DNA from: Lachnospiraceae bacterium
GTDB taxonomy: Bacteria; Bacillota; Clostridia; Lachnospirales; Lachnospiraceae
Length of the DNA: 64,000 nt
NCBI GenBank assembly: GCA_019423745.1
Contig: JAHZAV010000002.1
Span: 24,528 to 88,527, forward strand
Direction of reading: 5' to 3'
The notes under the pieces are model-generated. The model worked only from the letters and a program-made list of their open reading frames with translations, searched no databases and was not told the origin of the DNA. The translations under genes and the position numbers were made by a program. This document shows positions 16,289-24,749 of the stretch, in pieces; the first letter of the stretch is position 1, and the number at the start of each line of letters is the position of its first letter.

Positions 16289-19200
16289 TTAGTATTCCCG
16301 GAAAATTTCCTCTGCCATGACAATTTCTTTCTGATAGTCAATCATCGCCTGCTTTCTTTTTGCAGGGGACATACTTGCCATAGCGTTGAGTTTTCCATAT
16401 TTTCCAATTGCTGGCACATCCCGGGTCTGCGTCAGAATCTTTTCTTCCTGTCTCAAGGTCTTTTTCTCTTTTTCCTGTGTTTCCTGGAAAAAGTATCTCA
16501 CCACATCTCCCTGATAGAGAATAAAATCTTTTACATAAATATTTTCATACATAGGTGTTAGACTTTCGCTCTGATACCCCAGATCTTCCACGTCATCCTG
16601 ACGCATTTTGTAAGAAATACGTACCTTTCCTCCCTGCTTTGCATGATACTCAACCATAACCTTATCATAAAGCTGCGCCTCTCTGAGCCATTTATCAGGA
16701 TATTTGAGATAAAACGGAAAAACAATCTGCTTCTCACACAACTGCCCCAGCACATTATGCAGAATCTCCGCCACCTCATGATCATATTCCTTATCAGAGT
16801 AATAGTGAAGAAGAGCTATTTTACAGATATCAGCCAGGCTTTCTCCCAATCGGAACTCATTCACAATAATCTCAAAAATAGTGTGCCCTGTTTTTCGCCC
16901 ACTGACCAGATATTCCCGGGACACAAAAGCAAGATATGCCTGTTTCAGTCTAAAATATGCATTTCCATTCAGATAATATTCAACAAAAACTTCTTCCTCC
17001 TGGAACATATCTTCTGAAAAGAGCATCTGAGTAATGATTCTCTCTCCCAGTTTTCCCTCATGAATTCCATAATCTCTTGCTGTTTTCCAGAGATCCTTCA
17101 TATCTTTTGTTGCTCCACAGAAGAAATTCACAAGATAAGTAAGCGTCACTTTGTCATACTGCTGCCGCTTAAACAACTCAAAACAAAGATACAGAAGAAA
17201 TTCATCTTCTTCATAATTATCTTCGCGTATGCGCTTACTGCATAGCTGAAATACTTCTCTCTCTTCAAATTCTTCCAGCCCCTTGAGACGAAGATTTTCA
17301 AATGTCACTTCTTCTTTAGGACCTTCTCCCCCCCAGTTATTAATATGGGACAAATACTTTTTACACATTTCCAGATATCGGGGTTCATAGAAGAGACGCT
17401 TCGTTTCATAGACAATAGAATCTGTGTGATGCTGCCCTTCCATAGATTCCCACACGATCCTTGCTTCTTTATCATAAAGATAAACGATTGCGCCGTCTTC
17501 TCTATAAGGAACCCTCTGCTTCACACTTCCATCCTTCTCAATTACAAGCACGCACTTCATACCCTGTACTTTAGTTGTAACCTCATAGGCATAACAGATA
17601 TCGCGCATTGCTTCCAATCGCTCACCTGTCATTTCCTCTTCTGTACAGAATCTTTTATAAATCACCTTCAAAGAATCGTTAATGTGTCTCTTAACAAGCT
17701 GATCCCATGCAAATTCTACCATCTGCTCCCGATAACTGATATATAAATCACTGGCATACTGTTCATAGGTAATAAGATTTGCATACAAAAGCGCTGCCTT
17801 TTTATAATCCAGATTATTCCCATGCATGAAGTAAAGGAAAATTGATCTGGGGAGCGCCTCTCTTACTCGATCCTCCTCAATTGTTTCCATATAATACTCA
17901 TAGAGCTGTGCAATCTTAAGTTCTGCATCGACTGCCCTTTGATACCACACAAAGTATCTCTGCTGCATTTTATTTCCTTTAATAAGAAGCGTGCAGATCG
18001 CGTTCAGTATCATGGGCTCCTCATACATTTCATAGATTCTTTCCAGGATGCGGAACAATCCACTATCATACTGCTTTTGCTGGCTGGCAAGATTTGCAAC
18101 ATAAAGCGCCAGCTCTCTGGTGATAAGCCGGTATTTTGTGGCAAAATTAAGAACATGCAGTTCAAATTTCCCCAACTTCTTTAACAAATTACTGCGGTCC
18201 TGATAACACTGATATGCTTTCTGATAAAAAAGAACCTGATTTGCATCGTAGGCATAAAACTGCTGCTCTAACACTTTAATCCGCCTGTATGAATCTTTGT
18301 ACTGTGGATCCAGCACCAGCAGCATGGCAAGCAGCTCCCAGGAATCCTGATGACGAAGATACGTCTTTCCAATTTCATCAATAACCCGTTCCACATGATT
18401 TCCGGACTTACGGATCAAGGCAGTAAGGCAGAGATAATAGGCATTGGTCTTGGGATCTTTTCCAATTGCAAATCGATTATAATTATAATTTTCCAGAATC
18501 CACTTTGCCTCTTCTATGCGGTCTCCCTTGATATAGATGTGTGCCTGAAATAACTGCAGCGCATCATCCATAGGCGCATAATTCCGCATTTTCTTTGATT
18601 TTTCGATAGCACTGTCAACCCAGCTGTTAATATCAATTCGTCCCGCTTCGCAGGCTACATACTCTTTTAAAATCTGCGCCATAAGGAACTGGATTTCCCG
18701 GCGATTTTCATCATACTCTCCATTTTGCAGAACTTCTACTTCATAGGTGAGAATTTCATATGGGGTCACGAGATGAATCTTTCCAAAATTTCTTCCCGCA
18801 TGAACTTTTTCTACATTTACTACAAATTCCAGTTCATAAACATTTCCAACAAAATCATCCGTAGTAATCTCCGGACGACTTACAGTGATAAAACCGCCCT
18901 CTGTCTTTATTCTAATCGGCATAAAGCCCCATGTATTTTTAATTACAGTCAGACTGCCTTTCGTAGATTCTTTCAAATCTTCAAAAAGCATACCCTCGCC
19001 CTGGAGTGTCAGAAAAATGCATTCTTTCTGCTTTATACCTACCAGAAATTCTTCCATGGCCTGCTCACCAAGAGACCATTTTCTCATATTGTCATATAAA
19101 TGAAAAATTCTAGGATTTTCATATTTTAATACTTCATAAAACTCTCTTGACCGAAACAGCCGCAGCGCTTCGGAAAAATCCTTAATAGCCAGCCTTTTAA

Positions 19201-19588
19201 AATCGTCTGTGCTCTGTACCTTCCCATAATTAGTCATAACATAGGGTTTTTCTATAATTGCGGTAAAAGGCACTTCAAATTCACCGCCATTACATACAAT
19301 AGAAAATTTTCCTTGCTCTACATGTCCTGGCACAAGACCTTTTCCGTCATATTCAAATTGAATCGTTACAGGGTTTCCTTCAAAGCCCTGCTCTATACAG
19401 TGCATACGAAAAGAAGACGGATATACAATACCTCGTATTGCTCCGTCTGTCCGGCTTTTCATTGTAAAACTTCCCCGGTACATCTCTCCTTCTCCAATTG
19501 TAAGGATCAGACATGTGTCACTAAAAACAATCTCTGGATGTACTACTTGAAAGTCTCCTTTTGAAAATTTTTTAATTTTGTTTTTCAA
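16289..19588 (-). CDS. Giant 1.1-kaa protein of unknown function (DUF5717-like), first gene of module
   Basis: About 1,100 residues. The first 330 residues look like beta-sandwich repeats (GSFTMKSRTDGAIRGIVYPS and later TKGSLTVIKNTWGFMPIRI), separated by a short helical segment. The remainder is mostly helical with TPR/HEAT-like spacing and many Tyr and Glu residues. The C terminus is basic and Lys/Glu-rich. No signal peptide or transmembrane helix is seen, so it is cytosolic. I recall the family as DUF5717, largely restricted to Lachnospiraceae. TTG 19588 is preferred because AGAGGTGG lies five bases before it; GTG 19597 is in frame but has no spacing to an RBS. Confidence 0.82.
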   Translation of the reverse strand: MKNKIKKFSKGDFQVVHPEIVFSDTCLILTIGEGEMYRGSFTMKSRTDGAIRGIVYPSSFRMHCIEQGFEGNPVTIQFEYDGKGLVPGHVEQGKFSIVCNGGEFEVPFTAIIEKPYVMTNYGKVQSTDDFKRLAIKDFSEALRLFRSREFYEVLKYENPRIFHLYDNMRKWSLGEQAMEEFLVGIKQKECIFLTLQGEGMLFEDLKESTKGSLTVIKNTWGFMPIRIKTEGGFITVSRPEITTDDFVGNVYELEFVVNVEKVHAGRNFGKIHLVTPYEILTYEVEVLQNGEYDENRREIQFLMAQILKEYVACEAGRIDINSWVDSAIEKSKKMRNYAPMDDALQLFQAHIYIKGDRIEEAKWILENYNYNRFAIGKDPKTNAYYLCLTALIRKSGNHVERVIDEIGKTYLRHQDSWELLAMLLVLDPQYKDSYRRIKVLEQQFYAYDANQVLFYQKAYQCYQDRSNLLKKLGKFELHVLNFATKYRLITRELALYVANLASQQKQYDSGLFRILERIYEMYEEPMILNAICTLLIKGNKMQQRYFVWYQRAVDAELKIAQLYEYYMETIEEDRVREALPRSIFLYFMHGNNLDYKKAALLYANLITYEQYASDLYISYREQMVEFAWDQLVKRHINDSLKVIYKRFCTEEEMTGERLEAMRDICYAYEVTTKVQGMKCVLVIEKDGSVKQRVPYREDGAIVYLYDKEARIVWESMEGQHHTDSIVYETKRLFYEPRYLEMCKKYLSHINNWGGEGPKEEVTFENLRLKGLEEFEEREVFQLCSKRIREDNYEEDEFLLYLCFELFKRQQYDKVTLTYLVNFFCGATKDMKDLWKTARDYGIHEGKLGERIITQMLFSEDMFQEEEVFVEYYLNGNAYFRLKQAYLAFVSREYLVSGRKTGHTIFEIIVNEFRLGESLADICKIALLHYYSDKEYDHEVAEILHNVLGQLCEKQIVFPFYLKYPDKWLREAQLYDKVMVEYHAKQGGKVRISYKMRQDDVEDLGYQSESLTPMYENIYVKDFILYQGDVVRYFFQETQEKEKKTLRQEEKILTQTRDVPAIGKYGKLNAMASMSPAKRKQAMIDYQKEIVMAEEIFREY

Positions 19589-19608
19589 GCCTTCCACCTC
19601 TTCTTACG

Positions 19609-19636
19609 TTGCATTTTTCTTTAAACATACTATAAT
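19609..19636 (+). promoter_or_regulatory. Promoter of the HisC/CobD-like aminotransferase gene
   Basis: Plus strand TTGCAT (19609-19614), 16-base spacer, TATAAT (19631-19636). Its -10 box is one arm of the palindrome CTATAATAGATTATAG, whose other arm is the -10 box of the divergent operon. Confidence 0.5.
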
Positions 19637-19638
19637 AG

Positions 19639-19668
19639 ATTATAGCATTATTCTGACAAGTATGGCAA
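19639..19668 (-). promoter_or_regulatory. Promoter of the three-gene unknown operon
   Basis: Minus strand TTGCCA (19663-19668), 18-base spacer, TATAAT (19639-19644). The predicted start near 19632 gives a leader of about 40 bases before the giant-protein gene. The -10 boxes of the two divergent promoters face each other in a palindrome, so both cannot be open at once. Confidence 0.65.
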
Positions 19669-19710
19669 TGCCGTAATCAGAAAATATAGAAGAAATATGG
19701 GGGAATCTAT

Positions 19711-20811
19711 ATGACAAACGCGAAACAGCCCGCTTTTCACGGAAGTGATCTGGAGCAGATCGCAAAATATTACAGCCTTCCACAATCAGAGATAATAAGC
19801 TTTGGAGCGAATGTAAACCCGTTGGGTATTTCTTCCCAGGTCAAAAAGAAGCTTGCGGAAAACCTGGACATTATTTCCAGATATCCCGATCGCAATTATA
19901 CCGATTTAAAAGAAGCTATATCTGAGTACTGTAAAATCCCTACGGAATATATCGTCATCGGTAATGGATCCACTGAATTAATCTCTCTTCTGATTACGCA
20001 GCTTAGGGCCTCTCATGCTGTTGTCGTCGGTCCTACCTATTCTGAATATCAAAGAGAGCTTTCCCTTACCGGCGGACATATTTCCTCTTACACCTTAGAG
20101 GAATACAACGATTTCCGTCTGGATGTTGATGATTTCATAAATCATCTTCCCAGAGAAACCGATCTGGTCATTCTCTGCAATCCCAATAATCCAACTTCTT
20201 CCGCCGTTACTACAATGGATCTGGAAAGACTGATCGGAAACTGCCAGAAACGGGGAATTTTCGTCATGATCGATGAAACATACGTAGAGTTTGCCCCTTC
20301 TGTAGAAGAGATTACTGCAGTTCCCCTTGTACCCTCTTTCGATAATCTCATGGTTATTCGGGGAGTTTCCAAATTTTTTGCTGCTCCGGGCCTTCGTCTG
20401 GGCTATGGATTAACCAGTAACGCCTCCTTTCTTCAGGCATTGAAAATCCATCAAAACCCTTGGAGCGTCAGCAGCATTGCTGCCTTTGCCGGTGAGGAAA
20501 TGTTGAAAGATACTTCATACATTCATAATACCCGCGAACTGATACTCTCGGAAAAGAAACGAGTCTGTCACATTCTGGATGGATTTCGATATGCCAAATA
20601 TTATAAGGCTTATGGAAATTTTATTTTGGTACGTATAACCAAAAATGGCTTATCCTCCTTCCAGGTATTTGAACATGCTATTCTACAGAAAATGATGATT
20701 CGTGACTGTTCTTCTTTTGAAGAACTGAAAGGAGAATATATCCGTTTCTGTATCATGATGCCTGAAGACAATAACAAACTTGTAAAATGTTTGGGAGAGA
20801 TTCTGGCATAA
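19711..20811 (+). CDS. PLP-dependent class I/II aminotransferase, HisC/CobD-like
   Basis: A 366-residue fold-type I PLP enzyme. The N terminus AFHGSDLEQIAKYY and FGANVNPLG recall CobD (threonine-phosphate decarboxylase) and HisC. The PLP lysine is in GVSKFFAAPGLRLGYG, the cofactor-contacting Asp in MIDETYVEF, and the Asn in CNPNNPTSS. No cobalamin or histidine genes are nearby, so histidinol-phosphate aminotransferase, CobD or another amino-acid aminotransferase are all possible. ATG 19711 has TATGGGGGA upstream. It is the only gene of its size on the plus strand here besides the LysR gene. Confidence 0.85.
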   Translation: MTNAKQPAFHGSDLEQIAKYYSLPQSEIISFGANVNPLGISSQVKKKLAENLDIISRYPDRNYTDLKEAISEYCKIPTEYIVIGNGSTELISLLITQLRASHAVVVGPTYSEYQRELSLTGGHISSYTLEEYNDFRLDVDDFINHLPRETDLVILCNPNNPTSSAVTTMDLERLIGNCQKRGIFVMIDETYVEFAPSVEEITAVPLVPSFDNLMVIRGVSKFFAAPGLRLGYGLTSNASFLQALKIHQNPWSVSSIAAFAGEEMLKDTSYIHNTRELILSEKKRVCHILDGFRYAKYYKAYGNFILVRITKNGLSSFQVFEHAILQKMMIRDCSSFEELKGEYIRFCIMMPEDNNKLVKCLGEILA

Positions 20812-20849
20812 AAAAGAATTCTTTTATCCTTTACGATTAAGCAAGCTAA

Positions 20850-20890
20850 AGGCGGCATTTTTTTCCTGTCTATCGGAAAATATGCCGCCT
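20850..20890. terminator. Bidirectional terminator between convergent genes
   Basis: AGGCGGCAT (20850-20858) pairs with ATGCCGCCT (20882-20890), with extra pairing of TTTTCC/GGAAAA; T-runs flank both sides. It serves the plus-strand aminotransferase gene and the minus-strand SnoaL-type gene. Confidence 0.8.
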
Positions 20891-20933
20891 AATTTTTACA
20901 GATCACATTCTGCCATCTTGTTTATACAGGGCC

Positions 20934-21488
20934 TTACTCCTCTGCACAGTGCCATTCTTCCCATGTTTTTGGTGTCCAGTCTTTTGGAACATCGTAATCC
21001 TCCAGCTCTCCTTCCATCTTTCGATAGCCGATTCTCATCGTGCTGATCCTCCAAATCCCATCTTCACATTTGCGAAAATCATCACAATATACGGAGAATC
21101 CTTCTACTGTCGTTTTACTTTCGCGATAAGTATTGTTATCTTCATAAAGAAAAATTCCTCTTGCTTCTGTATCGCTTATAAGCCAGATCAAAGGATTATG
21201 ACTCATATGCATAGTCATCATATTGCGATTAACATATTTTGATCTCATCGCCTGATCCCTGGGAGCCGTTTTATTTTCTACGTAACAGCGATAAGTAAAA
21301 TCTTCTGTAAACAAGTCACAAATATACTCTTCCTTTTTCATGTCCATCGCCCAGTAATAGAAAAACTGTGCATCTATAATCTTTTGTCTGTCACAGAGCT
21401 GCTGCGGTGTATAATTCTGAGTTCTGGCATGTTTCATTACTTCTACTACCATTTTTTTAATGGACATATCTTGTTTAATTACTTTCAT
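20934..21488 (-). CDS. SnoaL-like protein related to bile acid 7alpha-dehydratase BaiE
   Basis: A 184-residue cone-fold (SnoaL/NTF2-like) protein. Aligned from memory with Clostridium scindens BaiE, the catalytic set is kept: Tyr44 and Asp49 (FFYYWAMD; BaiE Tyr30, Asp35), His94 (MTMHMSH; His83), Asp117 (LYED; Asp106), and an Arg at 152 or 156 for Arg146. The N-terminal extension of about 14 residues is unlike BaiE. ATG 21488 has AAGAAGGGTG upstream. A hairpin separates it from the BaiCD-like gene upstream, so co-transcription may be partial. The substrate is unknown; a steroid or other enone-forming dehydration is the leading guess. Confidence 0.75.
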   Translation of the reverse strand: MKVIKQDMSIKKMVVEVMKHARTQNYTPQQLCDRQKIIDAQFFYYWAMDMKKEEYICDLFTEDFTYRCYVENKTAPRDQAMRSKYVNRNMMTMHMSHNPLIWLISDTEARGIFLYEDNNTYRESKTTVEGFSVYCDDFRKCEDGIWRISTMRIGYRKMEGELEDYDVPKDWTPKTWEEWHCAEE

Positions 21489-21525
21489 TTTATCACCCTT
21501 CTTACTTTTCCTATAATCATTTTAC

Positions 21526-21566
21526 GAAATCGCCAGCAGATTCCAAGAAGATCTGTTGGCGATTTC
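21526..21566. repeat. Inverted repeat between BaiCD-like and BaiE-like genes
   Basis: GAAATCGCCAgCAGAT (21526-21541) pairs with ATCTGtTGGCGATTTC (21551-21566) with a single G-T mismatch and a nine-base loop. On the minus strand GTAAAATG rather than a U-run follows, so it is either a weak terminator or an mRNA-stability hairpin that sets the ratio of the two products. Confidence 0.6.
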
Positions 21567-21578
21567 ATTCCCCGATTT

Positions 21579-23516
21579 TTATATTTCCAATGCGGCAAGA
21601 TAAGCTTCATAAATGGTATCCAATGCCTTTCTTGCCCGTTTTGCGTCACCGATTACATATACAGGAATTCCAAGTTTTTTACAGCATTCCTGCAGGTTTG
21701 TACTGTCTTTTGCCCGGGAACCTGTAGCAATAACCACATAATCCGCCGGAATTTCTTTGATCTGCCCTTTTACATCTAAAACAACACTTTTTTCCCGAAT
21801 CTCCTTGCAGGATGCATTAACAATCTGATGGATTTCTCCTTTCTCTAATTGAATCTGCACTGCTGTTTTTCTCATATGTCCTAAATCTATGCCGATACCA
21901 TCCCGCATTTCAACTACTGTCACATGACATCCTCTGCGTTCCAGATGCTCTGACACTTCCAGTCCTACCAAACCACCGCCTATAACTACAACTTTTCCAC
22001 TCATAGGTACTCTGGTTCCAGCCAATACTTCTTTTGAACTCATCACATTCTTCTGATCAATTCCCGGGATAGGCGGAACAAAAGGGATCGAACCAACTGC
22101 TATGACAACAACATCTGGTTTTTCCCGCTCAATCACTTCTTCTGTCACTTCCGTATTCAAAAAAATATCAATTCCTGACTCTATCGCCTTCTGCGCTGCC
22201 ATTCTTCCTGCCATGCCAAAGTCATCTTTTCTAGGTGCGGTTCCAGCAAGCACAAACTGCCCTCCCAAAGTTCCGCTCTTTTCATAAATAGCAGGTTTAT
22301 GTCCCCGCTGTTGAAGGATATCAGCAATTTCCAGACCAGCGATTCCACCGCCTGCAATCATTACATTCTTGGGCTTTTCCGCCGTCTGAATTTTCAGTTC
22401 CTCTTCTTCTCCTACTGCTGGATTTCTCATACAACTGATATGATCCTTCTCGGGATTAATAAAGTAATCATAGCAACCCTGATCACATCCCACACAATAA
22501 TTAATCTGAGCAAGTTTTCCTTCCTTGGCCTTTTGACAGAAATAGGGATCTGCCAATTGGGCACGAGACATAGCAATGAGATCTGCCTTGTCCTCCTCCA
22601 GAATTTCTTCTGCAAACCCCGGCGTATTGATACGGCCGGACGGCATTGTCAGCATGCCTGTCTCTTTTCGTATACGAGAAGCTGGACCTACATTAATTCC
22701 CTTAGGCAGGTCAATCGGCGGAATCTCATAGATCTGGGCACGAGTCAGAAAATTTCCTCTGGAAATATTCAGAACATCTACCCCTTCCTTCCCTGCCAGT
22801 TTACAAAATTCGATAACTTCACCTTCTGTAAGTCCATCTTTAAGATAATCATCATGACAGATAATCCGCATAAAAAGCGGCATGCCCTCTGGTATATTTT
22901 GTCGGATAGCCCTGATGCACTCCAGCGGAAAACGACATCTGTTTTCAAAGCTTCCCCCATACTCGTCCGTCCTGTGATTGATTCCGCCTGACAAAAAAAC
23001 ATGAGGAAGATATGTATGAGCCGCATGAAATTCTACCGCATCCATGCCTGCCTGTGCAGCCCGTCTGGCCGCATCTCCATAAGCCTTTACAACAGACTGA
23101 ATTCTCTCTTTACTCATTCCTTTTATACTTACTTTCCGCGAAAATCTCATTTTAGATGCTACCAAAATCTCCGCCTCCGGATCACTCCCCACAGCAAGTG
23201 ATCCCTGCCAGAGCTGAGGGCAGATTTTTCCTCCCGCCTCATGTACTGCATCTGCCAGCTTCTTCATTCCCGAAATATATTTATCATCACTTAATGCCAA
23301 AAAACCTTTTGGTGCGCTCGCTGCATCCACAGAACATACTTCTACTGTATTTAATCCCACACCTCCGCGGGCACGTTCCACATGATATCTAATCAGTCTA
23401 TCTGTTACTTCTCTTCCGTCTCCTCCAACCATCCGGGTGCCCATTCCAGTCATAACAACCCGGTTCTTCAGCTCCATATCTCGAATACGGATGGGGGAAA
23501 ATAATCGTTCAAACAT
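21579..23516 (-). CDS. BaiCD-like NADH:flavin oxidoreductase with Fe-S cluster (enoate/steroid reductase family)
   Basis: A 645-residue protein of the 2,4-dienoyl-CoA reductase/BaiCD/BaiH family: N-terminal old-yellow-enzyme FMN barrel (FSPIRIRDMELKNRV; HAAHTYLPH at 164-172; RTDEYGGSFENR), 4Fe-4S cysteines at 341, 344, 348 and 362, then FAD (GGGIAGLE from 389) and NAD(P) (GGGLVGLE) domains. The segment CVGCDQGCYDYFINP is nearly the BaiCD version as I recall it. BaiCD reduces or oxidises the 3-oxo-delta4 bond of bile acid intermediates. ATG 23516 has AAGGAGGGACAGA upstream. Paired with a BaiE-like gene; the substrate remains inference. Confidence 0.87.
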   Translation of the reverse strand: MFERLFSPIRIRDMELKNRVVMTGMGTRMVGGDGREVTDRLIRYHVERARGGVGLNTVEVCSVDAASAPKGFLALSDDKYISGMKKLADAVHEAGGKICPQLWQGSLAVGSDPEAEILVASKMRFSRKVSIKGMSKERIQSVVKAYGDAARRAAQAGMDAVEFHAAHTYLPHVFLSGGINHRTDEYGGSFENRCRFPLECIRAIRQNIPEGMPLFMRIICHDDYLKDGLTEGEVIEFCKLAGKEGVDVLNISRGNFLTRAQIYEIPPIDLPKGINVGPASRIRKETGMLTMPSGRINTPGFAEEILEEDKADLIAMSRAQLADPYFCQKAKEGKLAQINYCVGCDQGCYDYFINPEKDHISCMRNPAVGEEEELKIQTAEKPKNVMIAGGGIAGLEIADILQQRGHKPAIYEKSGTLGGQFVLAGTAPRKDDFGMAGRMAAQKAIESGIDIFLNTEVTEEVIEREKPDVVVIAVGSIPFVPPIPGIDQKNVMSSKEVLAGTRVPMSGKVVVIGGGLVGLEVSEHLERRGCHVTVVEMRDGIGIDLGHMRKTAVQIQLEKGEIHQIVNASCKEIREKSVVLDVKGQIKEIPADYVVIATGSRAKDSTNLQECCKKLGIPVYVIGDAKRARKALDTIYEAYLAALEI

Positions 23517-23743
23517 TCTGTCCCTCCTTTTTTCCTGTCGTATTCTTTCATTTTTCCATTATTGTCTTTTCTTTATCATACTTGATTTTTTTAAGACAAT
23601 AGCGTCAAAATCCATCCGCTACACATCATCTATCCGTATTAAAGTGCTTCTTTTTCTTACTTATTCATGTACAAATTCTTCATTTTTACTATCACGTGTT
23701 TTTATTTTCGCACAATATCGTTTATGCATATACTGTTTATACA
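23517..23743 (-). promoter_or_regulatory. Upstream region of the BaiCD-like gene with inverted repeat
   Basis: TATTGTCTT (23560-23568) and AAGACAATA (23593-23601) form nine-base inverted half-sites 24 bp apart. Between them on the minus strand lies a possible -10 box, TATGAT (23575-23580); no good -35 is seen. This layout suits a regulator bound over a weak promoter. The remaining sequence to the metA terminator contains no gene that I can support. Confidence 0.45.
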
Positions 23744-23777
23744 GAAAAAGCGGCTGCACATATTTGTGTAGCCGCCT
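23744..23777 (-). terminator. Terminator after metA
   Basis: GGCGGCTACACA and TGTGCAGCCGC pair (one A-C mismatch) around a short loop, followed on the minus strand by TTTTTCTG. It lies about 50 bases after the metA stop. Confidence 0.8.
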
Positions 23778-23825
23778 ATTAACATCTTATGATCTATTCA
23801 CAACAAACACTCATCTTCTTTTAGA

Positions 23826-24746
23826 TTAAAACGGTGTTCCAATCATATCATACGGAGTTACCTGATATACATAATAATTGAGCCAGTTTGTATACAGATT
23901 ATTTCCGTGAGCCCGCCATGTAAGCAAAGGTTTATTTTCCGGATTATTATCGGGATAATAATTTTCCGGAATCTTGATCGGTAATCCCTTGGCTAAATCT
24001 CGTTTGTACTCTCCGTCTAAAGTAATTCTGTCATATTCCGGATGTCCCATTACAAAGATCTGCCTTCCTTCTTCTGCCATTGAAAGGAACACACCTGCCT
24101 TTTCAGATTCTGCCAATATTGTAAGTCTTTCATCAGCACGGATCTTTTCAATCGGAACATCTGTGTGGCGTGAATGAGGAGCCAAAAATACATCATCGAA
24201 TCCCCTTACTAGCGGAATTCTACGGTTCAACACCTTATGCCAGAATACGCCAAACAACTTTTCCTCCAAAGGTTCCTTATTGATTCCGTAATGGTAATAT
24301 AACGCTGCCTGAGCCCCCCAACACAAATGAAGCGTGGAAGTCACATGCGTCTTTGTCCATTCCATAATTTCAGTCAGCTCTTCCCAATAATCTACTTCCT
24401 CGAAAGGAATCTGTTCCACCGGGGCACCTGTAATAATAAAGCCATCGAACTTTTGGTCTTTAATATCTGCAAAGGGCAGATAAAATTTATTTAAATGGCT
24501 GGTCGAAGTATTTTTTGATATATGACTTGATACATTTACAAAAACAACATCCACTTGCAGCGGTGTATTGGACAAAGAGCGCAAGATCTGAAGCTCTGTA
24601 TCTTCTTTCAGCGGCATCAAATTCAAAAGACCGATGCGAATCGGCCGGATATCCTGATGAACCGCCCGATGTTCATCCATAACAAATATATTTTCCTGTT
24701 CCAGTATCTCTTTTACCGGAAGATCATTTTGTACTCGAATTGGCAT
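23826..24746 (-). CDS. metAA: Homoserine O-acetyltransferase (MetA family)
   Basis: First step of methionine synthesis, activating homoserine. The 306-residue protein has the catalytic Cys142 (LHLCWGAQ) and His235/Glu237 (MGHPEYD). Residue 111 is Glu (TGAPVE), the residue reported to select acetyl-CoA over succinyl-CoA in this family, so acetyl transfer is predicted despite the common succinyltransferase label. ATG 24746 follows the AI-2E-family gene by three bases, with the RBS AAAGGAG over that gene's stop. No SAM riboswitch or T-box was found upstream of the operon. Confidence 0.93.
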   Translation of the reverse strand: MPIRVQNDLPVKEILEQENIFVMDEHRAVHQDIRPIRIGLLNLMPLKEDTELQILRSLSNTPLQVDVVFVNVSSHISKNTSTSHLNKFYLPFADIKDQKFDGFIITGAPVEQIPFEEVDYWEELTEIMEWTKTHVTSTLHLCWGAQAALYYHYGINKEPLEEKLFGVFWHKVLNRRIPLVRGFDDVFLAPHSRHTDVPIEKIRADERLTILAESEKAGVFLSMAEEGRQIFVMGHPEYDRITLDGEYKRDLAKGLPIKIPENYYPDNNPENKPLLTWRAHGNNLYTNWLNYYVYQVTPYDMIGTPF

Positions 24747-24749
24747 AGT

